From Branchiostoma lanceolatum (lineage: Eukaryota; Chordata; Leptocardii; Amphioxiformes; Branchiostomatidae): a stretch of DNA of 64,000 nt. A program made the position numbers and the translations under genes. A model generated the notes under the pieces. The model saw only the letters and a list, made by a program, of their open reading frames with translations. It did not search any database and had not been told where the DNA came from. Shown here in pieces: positions 25,701-37,700 of the stretch (positions are counted from its first letter, which is position 1; each line of letters begins with the position of its first letter). Location: contig NC_089727.1 in assembly GCF_035083965.1 (NCBI RefSeq), forward strand, positions 14,398,769 through 14,462,768, given 5' to 3'.

Positions 25701-28700
25701 GCTTAACGTTGAATTCAGGATGACAAATAACGCTTAACGAGGAATTAACACGACCAGTAACGCTTCACGATTAATATACCGATAACGCTTAACGGTAAAT
25801 TCAGGGCGGCCGGTAACGATTAACGGTGAATTAAAATCGCCCGTAACGCTTCACGAAAAAGGGCATGCAGACCCTCTTCAATGCCTCTGCCAGTAACTCC
25901 ACACATTGAGGATAGTCACGTGATACAGGGGATCTGCTGATGTTATCCAACATCGACCGCGTCATCAGAGGGAAACGGACCGCTTGTAAAATGTCGTCTG
26001 ATTGGTACATGCGACCCTTGCGGTCGTGATACAGCCAATTACAGGCCGCGTTGAACACATCCTTTTCAGCGACCAGCAACTTGTTAACAAAACAAGAATA
26101 TCTGATTAGCATGACGGTGAATGCCTCGTATAGTTGATGTACGTAAGACCATACCATCTTAATTTTATGGATGACATCCTCTGGAGTCCCCAAAACTAAT
26201 GCGAGAGGGCGAAAAAAAAATCTAGCAAAAAAAAGATGATAAACCGGAGGACTACATAGCTGGTATTGCAAATTAAACCACAGAACACAGTGTAACAAAC
26301 AAACAAGTCTCTATTTGTTAGAATTAGCTCATATCAAAGTGCTTTTAACATGGATGATGCCTGGTTTAACGACCCATATGTAACATTTGGCCGTTCAAAG
26401 AAAAAAAAATGTGTTCGGCTGTGTACACAACATCACGCCTTCAGTCAGAGCAAAACATCAAACTCTGTAGGCAACCCGGCCAGAGATAATATCATTCAGT
26501 TTAATACAGACATGTACAATGATAGTACACATGTATTGTCATATCATGAACAAAATTTCGGAGCCTCTTCGGAGGGTAATTTTTTTTTTTTTTTGCGTTT
26601 CGGTGCTTTCGCACCGAAACGCAATGTCCTGGCTTTTACCTTCAAGCATGCATGCTTGGTTCAACACTGTGTCGCACACAATAAGACCTTATATGGCAAT
26701 ACGTTCTCAAATCCTTGTATAGCCGTTGCCTTATATGGCAAGAGAGCAGGAAAAGGCAGGCACGCCAGATTTGCATGTGACACAGGACGGCGACCGCATG
26801 TAAATGCTACAACTGTTCGGAAATATCATTGCATTGTGGTTTCGGACTTTAATATCCTGAAAAATGACCATATTACATCTATTCCACAAGATTGCAGAAG
26901 AAAAAAAATGATTTCGTCAAGAAAACGAGCAAAAATCGGCATAAATGATACCATATAGTGAGGTTATAGCATTACGTCCAGAGTAAATAGTTATGTACCG
27001 CAGCTTGGCCGATCTGGCAACGCCAAGCACTTCGGACCCAGAAGATCCGGGTTCGTCTCCGTGCATGGATTTTTTTTTTCTTTTTAGATATTGAATATCA
27101 AAAATATATATTGATATTATATTAATCTATCAATATCATATTTATGAATATCATTTTTTTCATTAATAAATAAAGAAATATTTTATATTTGTTATTTTTA
27201 AATATTCATTTAATATATACAAGGCCTTTGTCTTATGAACAGGACTTCATAGATTCCAAACCCGGCATTCGAATTTTTCTGTTCATTGTAATGGAAAATA
27301 CCGTGCAGCGGCTCCTATGCGCGGTAAGATGATTCTTGCAAAACACTCGCCACTAAACTTCTATCCCCGATGTAAACAGAGGCTCTTGATGTTGTTTGCA
27401 AAACAGCGATTCTTTGTTACAGTAGCAAATGCTCCATTGTTCAGTATCGACTTCATTCAGACAACACGGACGTGGAAAGTGGCGCCCCTCGGCACAAAAC
27501 TATGGGAATTTTCATATGGGAGTTCGCTTCAGCGGGAGTTTTGTTTTTGTTTTGACGGATAAAACGCGAAAACCCACGCCGCTTTCGGCACACTTCCGGG
27601 TTCATTGATCGCTAAAATTACGCAAAAGCCACCATCAATCGGCAAATAAATGTATGCTTTCCCGAAAACATCTTTTGGTTTTACATTTTCTTCACCATAA
27701 TGTTGCTATGTAGTCGATAAAACCGCGTTTTTATTGCGTTTTCATGTGTAACATTTCAGACAAAGAAAAAACTTAGACCGCGATTCTGCTGCCCCATGAT
27801 GCACTTCGTCTGCAATATTCCCGCCTTCAGCTGCAGCAATAACCAATCAGAGACGCGTAATGCGATCATGTGATGATGATTACGTAACACGCGAAATGCA
27901 TCTTGGGGCAGCAGGATTTGAACAATATGGCGGCGGGTGATCGAAAATGAAATGATTTCGTCAATGCAACGCTGTATTTTGCGGCATAAATGCCGAGAGA
28001 CGAACTTTTATTTTTATCTCAAAATGCGTTTTACACGTTTGTCTTTGACTAGCCCGGTAGAAATCAAGCGGATCGTCGTCTGGTCCTTCAATATCAAGGG
28101 AGTTTGTCAGATATCCTGGCGCGAGGTTCTCAGCAGCGTGACGTTTAAACTTCAAAACGTTTTACTCAAAATTTGAGCGGAGTAGAGGGTTAAGTGTTGA
28201 CCCCAAATAATGGTAATGTTTTCCCGAAAATTCCTTGAAAATGGAACGATTAAGAAAGACACCAGGACTTCATAGCGTGCCGAATACCGGGGCGTGGTCA
28301 CATCTTGGAGACGCGCCGAGCGACAGCGGCAGATGGGGGGTGCGCACTTTATTAAGGTTTTTCTGTGAAGTATCTCAGCTGGCGTGATTGGGGTTGCGGT
28401 GAAGCCCAAATCGGGGGTGCGCACTTTATTTGGGGTGCGTCCTTTATTAGAAGAAATACGGTAGCTGTTGATTTGTTTGACATTTGGTAGTCATTTTAGA
28501 TAGAACCTTAGCTGTTATGAACTTCTATTTCACTTAATTACCATAGTGCTGATGATTCAATGGTGCTTTTTCAAATTTTATGTTTTATTGCGTGCCATGT
28601 ACATAATTACATTGATAGCTTTTATAATGAGCCTATTATACATTTTACAAATAAGCACAAGTTGTAGGCCAAGACCAGCTTTTTCAAAAGCACTTAAGTT

Positions 28701-31700
28701 AAGTGACGTAACTTCAAAATTGCTTTCCCCAATCTGCCTTTCTCTATTAAAACAGTACTCATTTCCCAAAATGACAATTTTTCTTATAGACTGAACAGCC
28801 CTTGAGTGACTTCCTCTGGCAGATTTTACTTCAAGTAAAGGGAAAAGACAATTCACACTTATAAACGTAGCCGAAACGCCAGCTTTTTTTAAAAGCTCTT
28901 GTTTTTTTTGAGAACGGACGAAAATCAATGCGCGCGCGGATGTCATCCATAAAATTAAGATGGTGTGGCCTAACAGCTACTAACATAATTCCACCAGGGT
29001 ACATAATCCCGCCACCCTGAAAAGTTACGTCCAAACAGATCTCTAACCCAACGTCTCCCAGTGTAATGCACTAGAAAGGGGCGCTGCACTAGAGATCTTT
29101 CAAACCCACTGTTTTTCAAAGTGGCGGATTTATATGTAACCCGGTGGATTAATTTCAATGGATGTTATATACAGGACAACCTTGACTGCGCAGTTTTACA
29201 AGACGCAATCCTGACTTTGATTTGCAAATCTAATACAGAATTATGTCTTTTATTATGTCTGATCAATATCAAAATTATTTATGAATTTAGCATTTTAAAA
29301 GTGGCCTTTGTGCAACAAAATTAAAACAAGGAAAATACAAACTTCATCACTGCTGAGGATAGACAGCAACAACTTGAAGGGAATGTCGACAAGAACTTCT
29401 GAACCCAAGACGTCGGTAAAACTCTGTTTGAGGACGGGTTCAACACAGGTGCACACGTCATCCAAGTGAAACTCCTGACCGATGTCATACACGGTTAGAC
29501 AGTTGTTTATGTCCAGTACAGACTTGAGATGACTGCTGCAGTGCTGTAATAGAGCGGACATCTGCAGGTAAGAGGCAGTGGACAGAATGTCCTGTACTGT
29601 GTCCAGACTCAAGTCCAGTTTGGTGGTGGATACAAACTGGAGGGCTTTGCCCAGTCCCGATGACGTCACCCCGTGGATATTCACCTCTTCCTGCAGAAGA
29701 GGGTTGAAAAGTGGTTTTAATGAAGGCAAAATAAACTCAACTTGTCTCTATTTTGTTCGTGGCGATGGCGTAGCAAGATCCCCGTTTCATCCTAATCAAT
29801 ATCATGTACATACCATGCACATGTACGAAGGGTAAATTTCAGTGGATCGTTTTGATACTGCCATGTATGTCCGCAAACACGTTGTTGACATCACGAAACA
29901 TTTCCAAGTTCACGACCCTAACCGATGCGCTAGCTGGAACAGATGTCCTTAATCACCAAGGTCAGGTTCAGGCGAGTTAAAAGCTTGAGTTTAATCCTCT
30001 ACAACTAATGGATTAGAGACGGGACTGTAAAACAACTTGACTTTGAAGTAGGTCCAAAAATGGGTTCACGGTTTCTGTGAACATCAATGGTCTTTGCTAA
30101 ACAAGTTTGCAGTGAAAAAAGCCGGAGTGCATGCACGCTTCGTAGCGAAATCGTGATGAACTGCAGCTCAGAATGGAAGTGACTGCTGACCGTTTGGACG
30201 CCTAGCGATTTGATCGCACATTAAAAGAACACCAAGATCTCAGCTGACGAGGCAAAACAAAACAAGTTACAGGAAAAATTTCTGTATAACATTTTCTCAC
30301 TGGTTGTTCATGAGCGATTTGTGACAAGGTCGCGACGCTGTATTTCTTTTTACACACTTTCACCTACACACAACTACAGGTAGGCAATCATAGTAGTACA
30401 TTGTATTACACATCGAACCCGATCGCGAGTACATTGGAAACAGAAGTGAACGTCTAACTCTTTGCAGACGCATTATACTTTTAATTATGTATTCCATGAC
30501 TTCTTTGTTTGGGAATGGCCTACGGAGTGCGCAAAGTATCATGGGAATTTCGCGCTATTTGAAAGCTGTTCTGGAACGTCACAAACGTTTCCGTGGAACG
30601 TCATCACAACTCAGCGCGATTGTGTGAGTAAACACAACGAGCGACGCACAGAGAGTGTTAGTGAAGTACGCACATTTGTATTTCGGAAATTCTCGATTTC
30701 AAGCGCAGATAGTCAATTGTACAAGTGTTATACAGCCATGGGTGGTTGCAATCAGTCGCGGGTTCAACCAGTGAACTTCGATGTCGTGCCTCAGTGCAAG
30801 AGGACATGGTAAGTGAAACTAAGTGAACAACATGACTACCAAGGTTTCCAAGTTCTAAGCACAAACTCCATGTCCACTGTCGATATGTCACGATGTCTTT
30901 GGTTTCTCTTAACTTGGAATGCACAAAGATGAAAGACATAACTTCTTCATACATAGTGCATAAAACTCAGAATGATATATGGATAGTAGATTTGTTTTAT
31001 GTATAAAAACAAAAGAAAGAAAATGCCAACATTTCGGTATTTTTCTCGCATCTTCCTCATGCTGGTTCCACTTCTTGCCGTCAAGTAGAACGAGTCAAAG
31101 CTAACTGTACAAAGATAGCATAGGAACCAAACCGAAATGTTGGCAGCTAATTGCTTTTGGCAGTTTAAAAAGAAATGAACTCCGATATCTGTTGATTTGC
31201 CAACCTGATGAAACCATGCATGATGGTGACGATACAGCTATGTTTGAAATTGATTATAAACAGAGACGCATTTGAAAACCGATGAGGAGCCCCATGCAAA
31301 GCGACGGTCGGACGAGCAAAATTGCTTTGAATTGAAATCACCTGACGGAAATTTCTGTCAGTATTGTCTGCTTCCTACATACACGGCAAACTATGCGCAA
31401 CTTGTACCAATGTTGTAGTTTCTATGATGCTCTATGGATGTTTACAATTTCGCATGATTGTTGTTCGACAAAACCAGTGCCAATGTCGTTCCACCTGTTG
31501 TTGCCTCCTTAGATACTTGGCAAGTTTGCGTTTCTGTTTTAGTAGTCATTGGCTGTAATAAGGTTGCCGAAGGTATAAACATTTGTTGTTTTTAAAACTT
31601 TAAAGTAAAGCATTGCTGTGTATATGTCATATGTAATGTAATATTTAACTTATTTCGACGGTCTCCTCTATTATACTGGGCTATCGTAGGATTCACTTTT

Positions 31701-34700
31701 CTAAGTTTCTGTCCATTTTCTTCTGTGTTTCCTTCATTCACAAGACGATCACTGAAAAGCCTACATACTTGAATAGACGCACGAGGTTATGATATTTTCT
31801 GTGAATGCAGGTTCGATACACACGTCAAGGGACGGGCAAGAAGGGCCAGAAAGAGCCTGATGAAGTGTTTGAACCTTGCCAACAAGACCGGCCGCGAAAA
31901 GGTTGTTGTCCCAGCCCTAAGACCTGTGGAGGCAGACCTGATACTCGAGGACGTAAGCAGCTGCAGTGCCTCTTCTAGTACACCAGAGAGTAGGCCAGAG
32001 AGCAGGTCAGAGAGTAGGTCAGAGAGTAGCTCAGAGAGCTGGTCAGAGAGCGAATCAGCCCTGGATCTCGTCGTTGTACCGCTTAAACTACCAGGCGGGC
32101 AGACGGTGCTCATCGAGAAGACCAGGGAGGAGGTCCTCCTCACAAATCTCGCCAAGGCAGGATATGAGCTAGACCCGGTGCCCCGCAACGGGGATGGTTT
32201 TTTCTCCGCTGCCGTCAGACAACTAGGCAGGGGAGACCCCCATATCGAAACCACCGCTGAGCAGCTGCGCCAGGACCTGGTGCGCTACATACGCGACCAC
32301 TCCGAGAAATACTTCTTCTACGTCCCGGGTAGTTTCTGCAATTTTCAGCAGCAGGTCAACAGCCTGGCTCAGCAGGGCCACTGGTGCTCGGACCTGACCG
32401 ACATCCTGCCCATCGTCTTGGCGGATTGCACCTCGAGGAAGGTGGTCCTCATCACCAGTACGCCGAACCAGCAGTTCATGAGTCTGCCGCCAACTGAGGG
32501 TGACCAGTCCGGCAGTCCTGTTGTCCTGGCGTACCTTAACACACCGGGCCGCGAGCACTACGATGCCGTCAGGTGTGTGGGCTGATCGGGGGCTAGGGTC
32601 AGCCTCGGGGAAAGGGGGGATACGATCGACCGGAATACCTAGCTGCGGTGAGGATCTAAAAGTACTAATCCGGAATGACTGAGTGTACGGTGTGGAGGAC
32701 CCGGGATGGAGGTTTCTGAACTGGAAGGGAAAAAGTGCCGGAGAGTGGAGCCGGAGTGATGAGTGGAGGAGTAATGAACCAGAATGAGAAGTGCTGTTTC
32801 GTTGTGTGGAGCAGCCTCCGGAGTGAAGGTTTCTGAACAAGGGAAAGTGCTGAGTGTGGAGCCTGAGTGATGGAGAGTGCTGTAAGGAGTAACTAAAGGT
32901 AAATGAGAACTAGTCGACTATAGCATATCGATTACATCTACGTTAGAATTGATATTCATAGAATCATACTGTTTGTTTGCAATGTATTTTGACCATATAA
33001 GTTAAGTGTCTAAGTAAAGGGAAGTCGAACAAAATTGAGGCCAAGGACAAGATCTTTAACCTGCAGTGAGAGGGTATAAATGAAAAACACCCCTTTTGTG
33101 TAACAATGGAATAGCCTTTGAAGGTAGGCCAAGGTCATTGCACTTTACACTCTGACCTTATAAGTTGTAGTAGTTGTATTGCACTGGAGAGCAGTCAGAA
33201 TACAAGCACGATGTCTGCTTTAAAGCTGATTGCAACAGTAATTCATGAGTACACTAACTTTACCACAGTCTTCTTGGCTGTGTTTGTGTTTTTGTTGATG
33301 TACAAGTTGTTCCAGACGCCCAGAAACCTGCCCCCTGGACCACGCCCATGGCCGCTCATTGGAAACCTCTTAAGTCTGAGTCATGTTAGCTCCAATGTTT
33401 CTTTTATGACATCTAAAAAGGTTTTTTTTTAACATATTAAAAAAGAACACTTGAAGTTTTATACCCCTGTAAGGATAAATAGATTACAAATGTTGTATGA
33501 TTTTGTATGGGTCTGACAACAAGCCATATTAACACCAGGAAGTGATGGTAGAAAACTACTAGTAGTTGACATTGCTACATGTATAAACATCCTCTGGTTA
33601 AGTTTCAGAATTCCAGTTTAATTTGTGGCCTCCCACATTTCAGTAACCTTAGACCCAAATCACATGTTTGGTAAAAACGATGTTAAGACTATGTTAGCAC
33701 CAATTGATGACCCCCTGGGATTAGTCTGATCATGCATAACTACACATAGATATGCATTAAGTATTTGAAGGATCATGTATAATCATGCATAAAGTTTGAA
33801 GAATTATGCATAATCATGCATACGGCTTCTTACGGTTAGAATTCTGCATAACATAAAGATTAATCTTTCAAACCATGATTATGCATAATACCTACCTACC
33901 TACCTACCTAGCAGTCAGAATACTAGCACGATGTCTGCTTTGAAGCTAATTGCAACAGTGATTCATCAGTACACTAACTTTACCACAGTCTTGTGCATAA
34001 TAAGTTACTTTAATTCCTTGAATTTTGTTGTTTTTAGGACTCGGCACACCTACAGTATGTGGAGTGGGCTCGGCAATATGGTGCTGTTTTCACCATTTTC
34101 TACGGTCCCGTGCCTGTTATTGTTATCAACGGCATCGACACCATTCAAGAGGCTCTGATCAACAACCGAGATATCTTTTCAGATAGACCAAGATTTACCG
34201 ATGGCAAAGGTACTTAGGCTACAATGTCATGTACTTCAAAGCATATGATGTGGGGTTAGATCTTACCTGCCAATGAGATCTTATTTTGGCCCCCTACCAA
34301 TTTTCTATAGTACTGCAGCAGAAGTTCAATTTTTGGATCTTATGTTTCGGACATCCTATGGTTATGCTTTTTGTAGGTGACTCAGGTAGCTCTTTGACTC
34401 AGGATAAGGTGGTGTCAGTTTAGACTCTCTTGCAGCTTTTCAAATGAAACTGAAGCATTCCTTTTTTGCAGACTTTGTATTAAAGAAGAAGTGATGAATG
34501 GATTTTCATGATTTTTGTCATCTAGATGGATGATCATCAATATGAAACTCTGGTCAGTGTTTGTCAAAACTGTTTATATTAACATGGCTTTTGAACTTCC
34601 GAAATGTTTGTTTTTCTGTATGTAACCTCCAGTAACATTAATCTGCCAGGTAACATAAATTTGCCACTTTGTAAAACAGTGTGTTTGAGAGATCTCTAGT

Positions 34701-37700
34701 GCAGAACCCCCAGGTATGCACAGTTTAGATATACAGGATTGCATTATACTGGGGGACATTGGGTTGGAGATCTGTTTGGACGTATCTTTTCAGGGTGACA
34801 GAATTATGTACCCTGGTGGAATTATGTCATTAGATATTACATTGTATGTGTTCCAGGTATTATTATGGCTCACTATGGTCCCTTCTGGAAGGAGCAGCGA
34901 AAGTTCACCATGTCAGGCCTGCGTGATTTCGGCTTTGGGAAGCGAAGCTTGGAGGGCAAAATCCTGGAGGAAGCAGAAGCTCTTAAGGAGGACATTATTA
35001 AGACAGGTGAATATTTCTTGTAAACTTTAACATAATCCTATAATAATCATAATTAGGCTACTGAAGCAAAAGTTCATATAAGGAGGGTAGTGACTATTTG
35101 GTACATTGTATTACAATGACAAATGTCTAGGATTCAGATATATTTATCAACTGTGTGATTGACTCTATAGAAATACACATTATAATATATGAAGAATAGA
35201 ACCTAGTCCTATGTAGTAAAACATGTCATGTTAAAGAACCTGTCTGACATTTTTTGGGCAATGCCTCAAGGGTAGAGCTTAATCAGTTGTGTTGTTGCTC
35301 AACTTGTAGTGCACAGTAGCATATACAATGTAGATCAGCAAGTTTCCTTGCCGTTTCTTTGGTGAGGTATATTTTTACAGGGAGGGGTTGCTAGTTCTTT
35401 AACATGCTCAAGGCACCTCCTCGAACACAGAGCATCTAATTTATGTCCCTTCTAAAAGACGGGTGCAGCCCCAACCAAGATGTCCAGTCCTGGGATTTGA
35501 ACTTGAGTCTCCCATTTAGCGACTAATTTGAACCAGGAGCTCAATAGTGAGGTTGCAACCAGTTGAGCTAGTGGGACATCACTGGAGCTAATCATACCAA
35601 CATGTATTTCTCCCTCAGATGGCAGACCATTCAACATCAAAAACATGTTAAGGAAAGCTGTGACCAACGTCATCTGCTCCATCGTATTTGGGGCGCGGCA
35701 CGATTACGAAGACAGCGCCTTCCAGACTTTCCTGGAGGACATTGACGTCAGGTTCACAACCCCGTTCCTCATCAGTCAATTTTCACCTGTTCTCCGCCAT
35801 CTCCCTCTACTGGGCCAATCAGCACAAAGGTTTCATGTGAGCCAAGAAAGGGGTGCACGATTTCTGAAAATGAAGGCTGATGAACATCAGAGAGACTTTG
35901 ATTCAAATGACATCCGAGACTTCGTGGACATCTACATCAAGGAAATAAGGAGTGGACAAAATGAGAACTTCACAGATGCACAGCTGCTTTGGATCATTAA
36001 CGATTTGATAGCGGCGGGTACTGACACGACATCCCAGAGTCTGTATTGGATCCTTCTCTACATGGTCACCTACCCGGATGTACAAGAACGAGCCCACCAG
36101 GAAATCTCCCGTGCATTGGGAGACAGTACTCTGCCCACCACAGCCAAACGTACCGAACTTCCTTTCATGGACGCAGTCATTTCTGAAGTGATGCGAATCA
36201 ACGCCGTGACTCCCCTTACGGTTCCTCACTTCACGTCAAGTGATGCTGCCATTCATGGATACGACATTCCAAAAGGCACCATGGTGTTGGTGAACCTGTG
36301 GTCAGTCCTGAGGGACCCCAGTCTGTGGAAAGAACCAGACCAGTTCAACCCGGAACGTTTCCTCGACAACCAAGGGCAGTACATGAAGAAAGATGCCCTC
36401 ATACCATTTTCAATTGGTAAATTGTTCCTATTTTGTACATCTATCTACATGTATAAACATTTTGTACTGGTGCTCTGCTAGGCATATGTCATGTAATCAG
36501 CTCCTATATAACACAACATGCCAGACATTGTACTGAATCTCACAGGGCAAAGCCCTCAGCTGGGGTATCTTGCCCACTGCCCATGGTGCACACCATACAT
36601 CAGGGTTTTGGGGAGATGGTGGTGATGAATTAAAAAGTATGCTCCTCATAAATGTTTGCTTTTCTACAAAGAAAACCCTGTATTTTTCCTGCTAGCTGAT
36701 GAAGCCATGGACTAAACCATCTTTCTTACTGTCCTTTTATTTAATAGGCCGTCGGTCCTGTCTCGGTGCTCAGCTGGCCAAGATGGAACTGTTCGTGTTC
36801 ACCACCTATCTGCTGCAGCAATTCACATTCAAACTGGCAGAGGGCGCACCTCCACCATCAGCTGTGGGGAGACTTGGACTAACCAATGGACCCAGCCCAT
36901 ATGAACTCTGCGCCATTCCAAAGTAGGATAGCCTAGCTAAGATCCTGCAGCTCTGCAACGCATACGACTGTAACACTTTGCATTCCCAAATTGCTGAATG
37001 TCCGTATCAATGTTCGTTTATCCCACGAAACCTTTGTTCAAAACCTGGAAGTATCACAACAAACGTTTTGTTTCTTGTTTGACTCCATGAAGTCAATTGA
37101 CATCCTTAATCATCCTTGTCTTTGAAATGTTGCATGAAGTTGTATTCATTTAAAAAAAAGTCTTATAGTACTCAATAAAGATCATTATCATGCAAAGGAA
37201 AGTACTGATTTACCTAACTAGTATTCAATACTAGTCTATTACATGCACACAAAAATATTAAACATTAATTTGCTCTTCATTTTTTTTAAAATATTCTGAA
37301 TACAGTTGCAGTTCTTAAGACAGCGCTGCTAGGGGTTATTCTTTTTACTGTTTCACGAGCCGTCTATGACGACAGTCCATGACCATAGCAAGTACTATTG
37401 TAACTTCCATTTGTAATGTCCCAACTTTAAAAGTGTTCATATATTTTAACTGTGTGGGTTTATTATATGTACAGCATATTTTAAACATGACAACTGTCTT
37501 GCCTCTTGTGTAAGACAGAGCACAAGAATGTAAATACTATCATAATTCAGACTTAAGTCTGCCAAGTGGTATACTCAATAAGGTTTTAAAGATTTCAAAG
37601 AATGTTCCAAACAAAAGAGTCAAATAATTGCACTCGATAAGAAATCCATACCTGCACATCTTTTGGACCATATTGTAAAGGTTGAATATATGGTTGAGGC

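Larger units (their letters stand above)
26147..28970. mobile_element. 2.8-kb Harbinger-like element in KLHL intron 2
   Basis: TAA at 26144-26146 and 28971-28973 flanks inverted ends of about 33 bp. The left end is GACCATACCATCTTAATTTT; the right end, reverse-complemented, is GGCCACACCATCTTAATTTT; both continue as atggatgacatcc. The ends match the family of 6430-7078. Inside are a tRNA-Arg-like sequence, a strong hairpin and a direct repeat of ggggtgcgcactttatt near 28337 and 28416. The long ORF at 26350-26958 crosses simple sequence and shows no transposase motif. It may be a composite of several insertions. Confidence 0.65.

Noticed and set aside
24667..25876. Reading this block as an ordinary KLHL intron
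   Set aside because: It has TIRs and a target duplication, and edge GT-AG splicing shifts the frame by one base.
26350..26958. 202-codon plus-strand ORF
   Set aside because: Lies inside the Harbinger-like element, crosses a T-run giving poly-Phe and the palindromic hairpin, and shows no transposase motif.
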